This document shows, piece after piece, positions 26,915 through 33,772 of a stretch of 64,000 nt of DNA (position 1 is its first letter; each line of letters begins with the position of its first letter). Position numbers and translations under genes: made by a program. Source of the stretch: Betaproteobacteria bacterium (GTDB lineage Bacteria; Pseudomonadota; Gammaproteobacteria; Burkholderiales; Burkholderiaceae); assembly GCA_947453825.1 (NCBI GenBank), contig CANGHN010000006.1, forward strand, positions 1 through 64,000, written 5' to 3'. Under the pieces are notes generated by a model. It searched no databases and had not been told where the DNA came from. It worked only from the letters and a program-made list of their open reading frames with translations.

Positions 26915-26942
26915 TTCACAACTTGTGACGTTGTGTTATAGT
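26915..26942 (+). promoter_or_regulatory. Promoter with overlapping palindromic operator for the small HTH gene
   Basis: TTCACA (-35, 26915-26920) and TATAGT (-10, 26937-26942) are spaced by 16 bases, each with five of six consensus bases. The palindrome TCACAACTTGTGA (26916-26928) covers the -35 region, and another TTCACAAC copy directly precedes it, with GTTGTG following. A protein bound there would block RNA polymerase. The start codon of the small HTH gene is 20 bases after the -10. Confidence 0.5.
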
Positions 26943-26961
26943 ACCATTACTGGGAGACGAA

Positions 26962-27141
26962 ATGAAACGACGAATACCGAAAACACATCAAGCCTTGGAG
27001 TGGATAGGGAAGGGTATGAGCGCAGCTCAAGCAGCCCGAAAAATGGAAATTTCAGAGTCCAGTGTGTATGCCGCCCTTAGAAAAGTAAGAGCTAAAGATT
27101 TAGGCTGTTGCCCAACCTGTGGTCACAAAATAAGGAACTAG
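26962..27141 (+). CDS. 59-residue HTH and zinc-knuckle-like small protein
   Basis: A small gene missed by usual length limits. It has GGGAGA before the ATG and ends two bases before the next start. Residues about 12-41 (EWIGKGMSAAQAARKMEISESSVYAALRK) form a clear helix-turn-helix of the homeodomain-like or transposase/resolvase type. The C-terminus LGCCPTCGHKI (Cys49, Cys50, Cys53, His55) resembles half a zinc ribbon. It is probably a DNA-binding autoregulator acting on the palindrome upstream. The family is not identified. A residual phage or plasmid origin is possible, but no mobile genes surround it. Confidence 0.68.
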   Translation: MKRRIPKTHQALEWIGKGMSAAQAARKMEISESSVYAALRKVRAKDLGCCPTCGHKIRN

Positions 27142-27142
27142 A

Positions 27143-27442
27143 ATGAAAAAGACTTTATTGGTAGCAGTATCAATTTCTGTTGCTGCATTTGCATATGCAA
27201 ATACTGGGCCGTCAGATTCATCGGCGCTAGTCAATCAGCAGTGCAAAATTTCTGCAGAGGCTGTAGCTACCTTAAAAGGATTGCGCTACGGTAATACATC
27301 CATCAGAAAGGATGTTGCTAGTCTAATTAATGGCCATCTCAAGACACAAGAGAACCGTGACCTTGCGCAGAAGGTCTTAAACCTGATGGTTGACGACAAA
27401 TCCAGCGATGCTAATCAGCTAGAGGGTAAATACTGCTCATAA
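27143..27442 (+). CDS. Small secreted protein, unknown function
   Basis: A 99-residue protein with a Sec signal peptide (MKKTLLVAVSISVAAFAYANT, probable cleavage after AYA). The mature part is about 79 residues, with two cysteines (near residues 34 and 98) that could form a disulfide in the periplasm, and helical segments (CKISAEAVATLKGL and NRDLAQKVLNLMVDD). AAGGA precedes its ATG, which lies one base after the HTH gene's stop, so the two are one transcript. I do not recognise a family. Confidence 0.7.
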   Translation: MKKTLLVAVSISVAAFAYANTGPSDSSALVNQQCKISAEAVATLKGLRYGNTSIRKDVASLINGHLKTQENRDLAQKVLNLMVDDKSSDANQLEGKYCS

Positions 27443-27465
27443 GTTCATGAGCAGTATTCATTTAT

Positions 27466-28734
27466 TTAGTAGCCAAAAGGGGCAACAAAAGGTCGACCAA
27501 AGGGTCTGCCGGCTCTGATGGTTTGAACAGGTACCAGGCTATAGTTGCCAGGCCGCTTATTGCCGCGGGTATCTAACCACTGCACTGGTTTTTCTACTAA
27601 GTCCAGGATGGATATATCAGCAGATGCTCCTTTTTTAAGAGTACCAAGTAAAGGATCGCGATTGATGATTGCGGCGGGCCTGTTGGTGGACATAGCTACC
27701 ACTTGGTTTAGGCTAAATCCTAATGTGAGGAACTTACTCATGACGTTAGGTAAGTAGGGGATGCTAGGAGAGTTACCGCTAAATGCGTGTAAGTCACTAG
27801 AAATCGTATCTGGTACTAGACCTTGTTGGATTGCAGGTTCTGCAACAGTGAAATCAAAGCTACCACCGCCGTGACCAACATCAATAATGACACCACGTTT
27901 TTTAGCCTCTAATGCCGCAGCAATGAGTTTGCCATTTTGTACGGTGTTATTACCAGCGCCACTATATGCATGGGTCAATATATCTCCTGGGCGTAGGAGA
28001 TCCAGAAGATTACTCAGATCACCCGGGGCATTGCCAATATGGCACATCACACGTGCACCCTTAACCCCAGAGCGTTCTGCAGCTTCTCTAGCGCGACGCA
28101 AAGGCTCAATACCATTCTCACCAACGACATCCAGGGTTTCTCTAACTTTGATACCTAGAACGATATCGGGATTCTCATTGACTACACGTGCTGCCAAATC
28201 AATATTGGCATAGTCAATATTGCGCATTTCACCAACGGGATAGCCAGCTAGTCCGATTGAAGAAATATGCACGAATGCAAACATCCGACTTCTAGCCTGT
28301 GCTTGTATGTAATGTTTAAAGGCAGAGAAGTTATTACCACCAGCATCACCAGCGCTGACATAGGTTGTAGTGGCTGTAAATGGTACTAGTTCATCAGCAG
28401 GAAGGCCGATAGCAGAAGCTTGTGGGTAGGTGTGAGCATGCAGATCAACCAATCCTGGCGTAATGATTTTGCCGCTAGCATTGATTTGCTGTGAGGCTTT
28501 ATCTTTGGGAAGATCAGCGCGAATATCGACTACACGACCATTGCGGATACCAATATCGACGATTGCGTCTAGGTTTTGTGATGGGTCAATCACGCGCGCG
28601 CCAGTGACTAGGAGGTCATAGCCGCCAGGTGCTGATAGTCCTTGCTGCGCAAAACTCATGTCAATACTGCCAATCACGGGCAGAGCGGCTGCGCCTAATG
28701 AATACTGCAGTAACTTTCTTCTCTGATGATCCAT
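27466..28734 (-). CDS. Exported amidohydrolase/deacetylase (dihydroorotase-like)
   Basis: A 422-residue amidohydrolase-superfamily enzyme of the EF_0837/AHA_3915-type deacetylase group. The N-terminus HQRRKLLQYSLGAAALPVIG has a twin-arginine and hydrophobic pattern with likely cleavage near SFAQQ, suggesting Tat export. The core has DLLVTGARVIDPSQNLDAIVDIGIRNGRVVDI and GLVDLHAHTYP (metal-binding HxH, about 97-99). Further metal ligands lie in VMCHIGNAPGD, LTHAYSG and SSDLHAFSG. GTLKKGASADISILDL is at the end. It follows the secreted alpha/beta hydrolase by 23 bases. The substrate is unknown, probably an N-acyl or cyclic amide compound in the periplasm. Confidence 0.83.
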   Translation of the reverse strand: MDHQRRKLLQYSLGAAALPVIGSIDMSFAQQGLSAPGGYDLLVTGARVIDPSQNLDAIVDIGIRNGRVVDIRADLPKDKASQQINASGKIITPGLVDLHAHTYPQASAIGLPADELVPFTATTTYVSAGDAGGNNFSAFKHYIQAQARSRMFAFVHISSIGLAGYPVGEMRNIDYANIDLAARVVNENPDIVLGIKVRETLDVVGENGIEPLRRAREAAERSGVKGARVMCHIGNAPGDLSNLLDLLRPGDILTHAYSGAGNNTVQNGKLIAAALEAKKRGVIIDVGHGGGSFDFTVAEPAIQQGLVPDTISSDLHAFSGNSPSIPYLPNVMSKFLTLGFSLNQVVAMSTNRPAAIINRDPLLGTLKKGASADISILDLVEKPVQWLDTRGNKRPGNYSLVPVQTIRAGRPFGRPFVAPFGY

Positions 28735-28757
28735 TTACATCCCCTCATAGTTTTTTA

Positions 28758-29849
28758 TTATTTAATGGTGCTTAAGAACTTCGCAATTTCTTTATTCTGT
28801 ACTTCATTCTCATCTTTAGTTGCGCCCGCTCCTGATAGATGACCCATTGGGAGTTTATCGTTGATAGCGATATATTTCGCGCCTGGTATGGCCTTTGCAG
28901 TATCTTTAGCATCAGATTCAGGGTTGAGTAAATCGCCTGTACCTGCAAGAATGAGCGTTTTTGCTTTGATCGATTTGAGTGCGGCTGTAGTGTCATTATT
29001 AAAGCCCTTTGTCTGGCCAACATCATGGCGATCATAAGCGCGTGATTGCCAGATCCAATCGTTTGCATCCATTCGTTTCCAGCCACTATCTTGAACTTTT
29101 TTGAGGTATTCAATTTCAGCAGCAGGCGTTGGGTATAACTGATTTTGATAAGCCGGTGTTCGCACAATGACGCCGCTTAACCATCCTGACCAGAGGCGCA
29201 TGCCTTGTTCTATAGGCTGGGTATATTTGCCGCCATCATACTTGGGGTCTGTCATGATGCTTTGACGGAGCATTTCTAGGACGCCAGTAGTCCAGGCAGG
29301 CGTTTTAGCAAGTGGAATAATCGGAATAATCGCCTGCATAGCATAGGGATAAGAGACTCCCCATTGCAAGGCTTGCATACCGCCCATTGATGCACCAATG
29401 ACGGCAACCAGTTTTTTAATACCAAAGTGATCAACGATCAACTTGTGTTGAGTATTTACCATATCGCGGATATTAAATTCTGGGAAGCTAATATTAGGCT
29501 GTAATTTGCTATTCGAAGGCGAGGTGCTAAGACCATTGCCGATAGCATCGGTACAGATTACAAAGTACTTAGTTGTATCGATTGCTTTACCTGGACCAAT
29601 TAAGTAATCAATGCGGTGATGGTTGCCGCCAATGGCTGTCACCATCAAAATAGCATTACTTTTATCTGCATTCAGAGTACCTTGGGTTGTATAGGATTGA
29701 TTGAAGTCTTGAATGACCGAGCCATTTTCTAAAACGACATCTCCCTCTGGATAAATCTGATGTTGGGGCTCATCGGCTTTATGGGCAAAAGCACAGAATG
29801 AGAGGCAAGCTAGACTGAGTGTTAGTCCTTTAACAATGGTGCGATGCAT
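28758..29849 (-). CDS. Exported alpha/beta hydrolase, homoserine-acetyltransferase-like
   Basis: A 363-residue alpha/beta-hydrolase fold protein of the MetX-like family. The Ser nucleophile is in VIGASMGGMQALQW (about residue 153), the acid in LAGTGDLLNPESDAKDTAKAI and the His in MGHLSGAG. VICTDAIGNGLSTSPSNS is the MetX-type oxyanion neighbourhood. The Sec signal peptide MHRTIVKGLTLSLACLSFCAFAHKADE is clear. True MetX enzymes are cytoplasmic, so this is more likely a secreted hydrolase. It is the first gene of a pair with the amidohydrolase and has AGGAG before the ATG. Confidence 0.83.
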   Translation of the reverse strand: MHRTIVKGLTLSLACLSFCAFAHKADEPQHQIYPEGDVVLENGSVIQDFNQSYTTQGTLNADKSNAILMVTAIGGNHHRIDYLIGPGKAIDTTKYFVICTDAIGNGLSTSPSNSKLQPNISFPEFNIRDMVNTQHKLIVDHFGIKKLVAVIGASMGGMQALQWGVSYPYAMQAIIPIIPLAKTPAWTTGVLEMLRQSIMTDPKYDGGKYTQPIEQGMRLWSGWLSGVIVRTPAYQNQLYPTPAAEIEYLKKVQDSGWKRMDANDWIWQSRAYDRHDVGQTKGFNNDTTAALKSIKAKTLILAGTGDLLNPESDAKDTAKAIPGAKYIAINDKLPMGHLSGAGATKDENEVQNKEIAKFLSTIK

Positions 29850-29978
29850 TAATAGCTCCTTTTATTTTTTCTTATGGATATTTATAACAGGATTTTGTTC
29901 AAGTCCTCAATCCTATGGACTAGTCTCAAGGCCTATAAATGCTTAGAATAGAGCGATATCAATATTGAAAGCATTTTC

Positions 29979-30320
29979 ATGACAGCAAAGCATATAGACC
30001 ATGGAACTTCCCATGAATCCTCCTCTTCTGGCGCCGATCAATTAATCGGAGAGTTCAAGGCTTTAATGGCTGATGCTGAGGCATTGATTAAGGCTACCGA
30101 AGATCATCCAGACGGTGCAATTGCATCGATACGTACTAAAGCGCTGGAAACAATTGCAGGCGCCAAAGAAAGTCTTTCTGGAATTGAAGGCAGACTGGAA
30201 GACAAGGCCAAAGAACTTGCCACTGGTGCTGATGACTTTGTTCACCGTAATCCATGGGAAGCTGTTGGTGTTGCGGCTGGTCTTGGGCTGCTGATTGGCC
30301 TTTTTATTCGTCGGCGCTAG
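29979..30320 (+). CDS. DUF883 family (ElaB/YqjD-like) membrane-anchored protein
   Basis: A 113-residue protein of the ElaB/YqjD/DUF883 family. A polar helical N-terminal part (about 20-90, ALMADAEALIKATEDHPDGAIASIRTKALETIAGAKESLSG) is followed by the family's HRNPWEAVGVAAGLGLLIGLFIRRR, a C-terminal tail anchor ending in arginines. In E. coli YqjD tethers ribosomes to the inner membrane in stationary phase. That role is inferred here. It is the first of a three-gene operon equivalent to yqjDEK. Confidence 0.85.
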   Translation: MTAKHIDHGTSHESSSSGADQLIGEFKALMADAEALIKATEDHPDGAIASIRTKALETIAGAKESLSGIEGRLEDKAKELATGADDFVHRNPWEAVGVAAGLGLLIGLFIRRR

Positions 30321-30326
30321 AAAAAA

Positions 30327-30695
30327 ATGTCTCAAGAAAATTTACTTTCCTTGATTAAGAATCTTGCCTCTACTGGTGCATCGATTGCACAAACACGTCT
30401 TGAGCTACTTTCCGTTGACGCACAGATCGCTAGAAGCAAATTTATCAGCCTTCTAGTGATGATTATTAGCGCCTTATTCTTTTTATTCTTTGGGCTTATC
30501 ATGCTGGCGCTCTTGATCGTGATCTACAGCTGGGAGACTGACCGGATGATGGCTTTGGGTTTACTTACCAGTGCTTTTTTAGTAATTGGCTTGATCCTAG
30601 CGTTGTTGATCATGCAGTCCTTGCGTAGTATGCCGAAGTTATTTGAGGCTTCTATTGCGGAGTTGGCAAAAGATCGTGAAGAGCTGTCCAGATGA
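30327..30695 (+). CDS. Phage-holin-like family (YqjE-like) membrane protein
   Basis: A 122-residue protein with two membrane segments (FISLLVMIISALFFLFFGLIMLALLIVIY and LGLLTSAFLVIGLILALLIM, about 44-95) and polar ends. This is the DUF1469/YqjE family, which is called holin-like only by topology. It follows the DUF883 gene by six bases and overlaps the next gene by four. Confidence 0.8.
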   Translation: MSQENLLSLIKNLASTGASIAQTRLELLSVDAQIARSKFISLLVMIISALFFLFFGLIMLALLIVIYSWETDRMMALGLLTSAFLVIGLILALLIMQSLRSMPKLFEASIAELAKDREELSR

Positions 30696-30973
30696 GTATT
30701 AAATTAAGCGCTCTAGAGCATCGTAGGCAGTTACTGCAAGCGCAGGCACAGTCAGAGCGCAAAGCCTTCAGTGCCCATTTTGAGTCCTGGGAAAAGCCTT
30801 TATCTTGGGCTGATAAGGGCGTTGACACTTACCATTTCTTAAAAAGTAATCCTCTTCTTTGGACTAGCGCATTTGCTGCTCTTGCGCACTACAAGCCAAA
30901 GTTGGCTAGTAAGGTACTTGCAGTAGGCTGGGGGCTTATGAAGCTAGTCAAAAGCGCAAAAAGATTGCTCTAA
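30692..30973 (+). CDS. YqjK-like small protein
   Basis: A 93-residue basic protein. The N-terminal helix (LSALEHRRQLLQAQAQSERKAFS) resembles YqjK. The rest (LKSNPLLWTSAFAALAHYKPKLASKVLAVGWGLMKLVKSAKRLL) is amphipathic. The position after YqjD- and YqjE-like genes, with a 4-base ATGA overlap, supports the assignment more than the sequence alone. The function of the trio is not established. Confidence 0.68.
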   Translation: MSIKLSALEHRRQLLQAQAQSERKAFSAHFESWEKPLSWADKGVDTYHFLKSNPLLWTSAFAALAHYKPKLASKVLAVGWGLMKLVKSAKRLL

Positions 30974-30980
30974 AACTGAT

Positions 30981-31499
30981 CTAAGTAAGCAAGACAGATT
31001 TATTGGCAATGTCATTTTGAGCCAGCGCATGACTACCCTTGAGCGATCTAATCTCCAATAAAGTTATCGCACCACAAACCTGAAAGCCTGCTTTGTGTAG
31101 CAATGTATTTGCTGCGATGAGAGTGCCACCAGTTGCTAAAACATCATCAAGCAATAAGACCTTGGCCTCCTTGGGTAGGGTTGATTGCTGAATCTCCAGG
31201 CCGTCTGAGCCGTATTCCAGGCCATAGTTCTCTCGATGAGAGGCAAGGGGTAGTTTGTTCGGCTTGCGGGCTAATGCTAGACCCTTATGGGCATGATGTG
31301 CCAGTGCTGAACCAAAGATAAAACCCCTAGACTCAATACCGAGAATATGGGTGTAATCAAATTGCTTTGCTAAAACATCTAATTGCAAAATAGCCTCTTT
31401 AAAGGCGGCTGGATTTGCTAGCAAAGGCGAGATATCTCTAAACAAAATTCCTGGTTTTGGAAAGTCTGGCACACCAGGGAGATAATCAAGTAAATTCAT
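30981..31499 (-). CDS. apt: Adenine phosphoribosyltransferase
   Basis: It converts adenine plus PRPP to AMP. At 172 residues it is the family length. The type I phosphoribosyltransferase motif VLLLDDVLATGGTL (about 114-127) binds PRPP. PGVPDFPKPGILFRDISPLL at the N-terminus and LGIESRGFIFGSALAH are Apt-specific. Its start codon lies only 11 bases from that of the divergent nucleosidase gene. Confidence 0.94.
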   Translation of the reverse strand: MNLLDYLPGVPDFPKPGILFRDISPLLANPAAFKEAILQLDVLAKQFDYTHILGIESRGFIFGSALAHHAHKGLALARKPNKLPLASHRENYGLEYGSDGLEIQQSTLPKEAKVLLLDDVLATGGTLIAANTLLHKAGFQVCGAITLLEIRSLKGSHALAQNDIANKSVLLT

Positions 31500-31510
31500 G
31501 GAATATTCAT

Positions 31511-32065
31511 ATGAAAACAGATCTCCTCATTATCACTGCATTAGAGTCAGAGCTCAAGCGTGAGTCTTTGCCTGCTGGCGTTAACCTAGTCTACTCAGGT
31601 ATTGGCAAAATTAATGCTGCAGTGACTGCCTTGCAGGCAATTGAACAATTTAAGCCAAGTCGTATTATTAATTTCGGTACAGCTGGAAAAATCAAGCCTC
31701 AGTTAGATGGTCTTTTAGAGATTGGTAGGGTAGTGCAACGAGATATGATGGCAGAGCCTCTTGCGCCTCGTGGAAGCACCCCATTCTGTCCAAAGCCTTC
31801 CGAATATCTTTCCTCAGGAAAGTTTGTTTGTGGAACTGGAGATAGCTTCGTTACAACTGCAGATCCTTGGTTACATCAGCAGGGAATTGATCTGGTTGAT
31901 ATGGAGTTGTTTGCCATAGCCAGCGTAGCTCACCAATACCATATTCCTTGGCATTCATTTAAATACATTACTGATGATGCTAATGAGAGCTCAGGGGATG
32001 ATTGGGTAGAAAGGGTGCATCATGGTCAGGAGTTATTTCTCAAGACTCTCAAGATATTGTTGTAA
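31511..32065 (+). CDS. Short MTA/SAH-nucleosidase-like phosphorylase-superfamily protein
   Basis: A 184-residue member of the nucleoside phosphorylase superfamily, about 45 residues shorter than MTA/SAH nucleosidase (Pfs). Start ATG 31511 (MKTDLLIITALESEL). An open-frame extension upstream overlaps apt. Blocks present are VYSGIGKINAAVTALQAI, IINFGTAGKIKPQLDGLLEIG, VDMELFAIASVAHQY (substrate-binding Glu) and YITDDANES (catalytic Asp). It probably releases adenine or another base from a nucleoside. With the divergent apt this would form an adenine-salvage step. Confidence 0.78.
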   Translation: MKTDLLIITALESELKRESLPAGVNLVYSGIGKINAAVTALQAIEQFKPSRIINFGTAGKIKPQLDGLLEIGRVVQRDMMAEPLAPRGSTPFCPKPSEYLSSGKFVCGTGDSFVTTADPWLHQQGIDLVDMELFAIASVAHQYHIPWHSFKYITDDANESSGDDWVERVHHGQELFLKTLKILL

Positions 32066-32079
32066 TGATCAGGGGTTCA

Positions 32080-32538
32080 CTATTGCTCAGCTTTGTACCA
32101 AACCTGAGTTCGGCCCAGAAGTGAGAAGCCGATATAGCCCCGGACATCCATTTTCTTACCATCTTCTGTTGCAATCTTGACCTTATAAATCTCACCCTCT
32201 TTAGGATCTAGAATTTTTCCTCCCGACCAGAACCCAGTTTGATCTTGTTTTAGGTCAGTCATTATTTTCATGCCAACAATCGGCTTATCTTTACGCTCAT
32301 CTTTACATAAATTGCAGTAGACGAGAGTGGTTTCACCAGGCCTGGGAAACGTTTTGATAATAGTGCCTTCCAAAACACCATTTACTTGCTCAATTTTAAT
32401 TAATGAAGCTGGTTGATTGGTTTTATCGTCAATCGTTTTCCAAACACCAATTGCAGGATCGACTACCTGTGCATGAGAAAAACTACTCATCAAACCCATT
32501 AAACATGTAGAAAAGAGTAAGGCTTGCTTAATTATCAT
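32080..32538 (-). CDS. DUF2147 domain exported protein
   Basis: A 152-residue DUF2147 family protein. The start at 32538 (MIIKQALLFSTCLMGLMSSFSHAQ) has AAGGAG upstream and gives a Sec signal peptide cleaved near SHA-Q. The family pattern is VDPAIGVWKTIDDKTNQPASLIKIEQ, LVYCNLCKDERKDKPIVGMKIM, WSGGKILDPKEGEIYKVKI and DVRGYIGFSLLGRTQVWYK. The function is unknown. It is the last gene of the beta-oxidation operon (16 bases after the thiolase) and may relate to membrane or lipid state, by context only. A longer frame to 32619 overlaps the thiolase. Confidence 0.82.
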   Translation of the reverse strand: MIIKQALLFSTCLMGLMSSFSHAQVVDPAIGVWKTIDDKTNQPASLIKIEQVNGVLEGTIIKTFPRPGETTLVYCNLCKDERKDKPIVGMKIMTDLKQDQTGFWSGGKILDPKEGEIYKVKIATEDGKKMDVRGYIGFSLLGRTQVWYKAEQ

Positions 32539-32554
32539 AGAACTCCTTAAAAAC

Positions 32555-33751
32555 TTAACAACGTTCAAATATTCCGGCAGCACCCATACCAGTGCCAACA
32601 CACATAGTGACCATTGCATGCTTTAATTGACGTCTTTGTAGCGCATGAATTGCAGTAGCAGCACGAATTGCCCCAGTTGCACCTAAAGGATGACCAAGAG
32701 CAATAGCACTTCCTAGTGGATTGACTTTGGAAGGGTCTAATTGCAAATCACGCATCACTGCTAGAGACTGGGCTGCAAAGGCTTCATTGAGCTCTATCCA
32801 GTCAAGATCTTGCAGGTTTAGTCCGGCATATTGGAGGGCAGCAGGAATTGCTTCTTTTGGCCCAATTCCCATGATCTCTGGCGGCACTCCTTTGACAGCA
32901 AAGCTGACAAAGCGAGCCAAGGGAGTTAGACCAAAAGTCTTAATGGCTTTTTCACTAGCTAGAATAAGTGCGCCAGCACCGTCAGAGGTTTGTGAGCTAT
33001 TGCCGGCAGTCACACTACCTTTGACAGCAAAAGGAGATTTTAGTTTAGCCAAACCCTCGAGTGAAGTGTCTACGCGTGGCCCCTCATCTCGAGTAAATTC
33101 TCGCCAACGAATATCCACTTGACCTTGCTCAAGGTTCATCGCACGATCGGCAACCTTGACAGGAAAAATTTCTGCGTCAAATTCACCTGCCGCTTGAGCA
33201 GCAAGTGCTTTTTGATGAGAGGCTAAGGCAAACGCATCTTGGTCTTCTCGGCTAATCTTCCATTGTTGTGCAACCTTTTCGGCCGTTAAGCCCATGCCAT
33301 AGGCAATACCAATATTTTCATCGCCAATAAAAATCTCAGGGGATAAGGAGGGCGTATTACCTCCCATCGGCACCATACTCATTGACTCAACACCACCAGC
33401 AATCATTACATCTGCCTCGCCAACCCGAATACGATCTGCAGCCATGGCAATGGCATTTAAACCGGATGAGCAAAAACGATTCACCGTGATACCGCCAACG
33501 CTATTGGGAAGGCCGCCTAATAACAAGCCAATACGGGCAATATTGAGTCCTTGCTGAGCTTCTGGCATAGCGCAGCCGATGATGGCGTCTTCTATTGCCT
33601 TAGGATCAAGCGAAGGTACCTGCGCCAAAGCCTGTTGAATAGCCTTACCCAACAAGTCATCAGGACGTGTATTCCTTAAAGATCCTCGACCAGATTTACC
33701 AACTGGACTTCTGGTGGCCGCTACGATGTATGCATCTTGAATATTTTTCAT
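32555..33751 (-). CDS. Acetyl-CoA C-acyltransferase (thiolase, FadA-like)
   Basis: This is a degradative thiolase that cleaves 3-ketoacyl-CoA with CoA. It has 398 residues. The active-site Cys is in NRFCSSGLNAI (about residue 92), with GHPLGATGAIR (His at about 354) and CVGTGMGAAGIF (Cys at about 384) at the end. It follows the fused dehydrogenase/hydratase gene by 21 bases and should be its partner in the beta-oxidation multienzyme set. Confidence 0.92.
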   Translation of the reverse strand: MKNIQDAYIVAATRSPVGKSGRGSLRNTRPDDLLGKAIQQALAQVPSLDPKAIEDAIIGCAMPEAQQGLNIARIGLLLGGLPNSVGGITVNRFCSSGLNAIAMAADRIRVGEADVMIAGGVESMSMVPMGGNTPSLSPEIFIGDENIGIAYGMGLTAEKVAQQWKISREDQDAFALASHQKALAAQAAGEFDAEIFPVKVADRAMNLEQGQVDIRWREFTRDEGPRVDTSLEGLAKLKSPFAVKGSVTAGNSSQTSDGAGALILASEKAIKTFGLTPLARFVSFAVKGVPPEIMGIGPKEAIPAALQYAGLNLQDLDWIELNEAFAAQSLAVMRDLQLDPSKVNPLGSAIALGHPLGATGAIRAATAIHALQRRQLKHAMVTMCVGTGMGAAGIFERC

Positions 33752-33772
33752 GATTAGTCTTTTCTAAATCAA

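Noticed and set aside
30327..30695. Phage holin
   Set aside because: The topology is holin-like, but the YqjD- and YqjK-like neighbours and lack of any lysis or phage gene show the chromosomal YqjE family.
11447..30973. Genomic island inserted at tRNA-Ser
   Set aside because: The catabolic region does begin next to a tRNA, but I see no integrase, no repeat of the tRNA 3' end further on, and no transposase or plasmid genes, so mobility is not supported.
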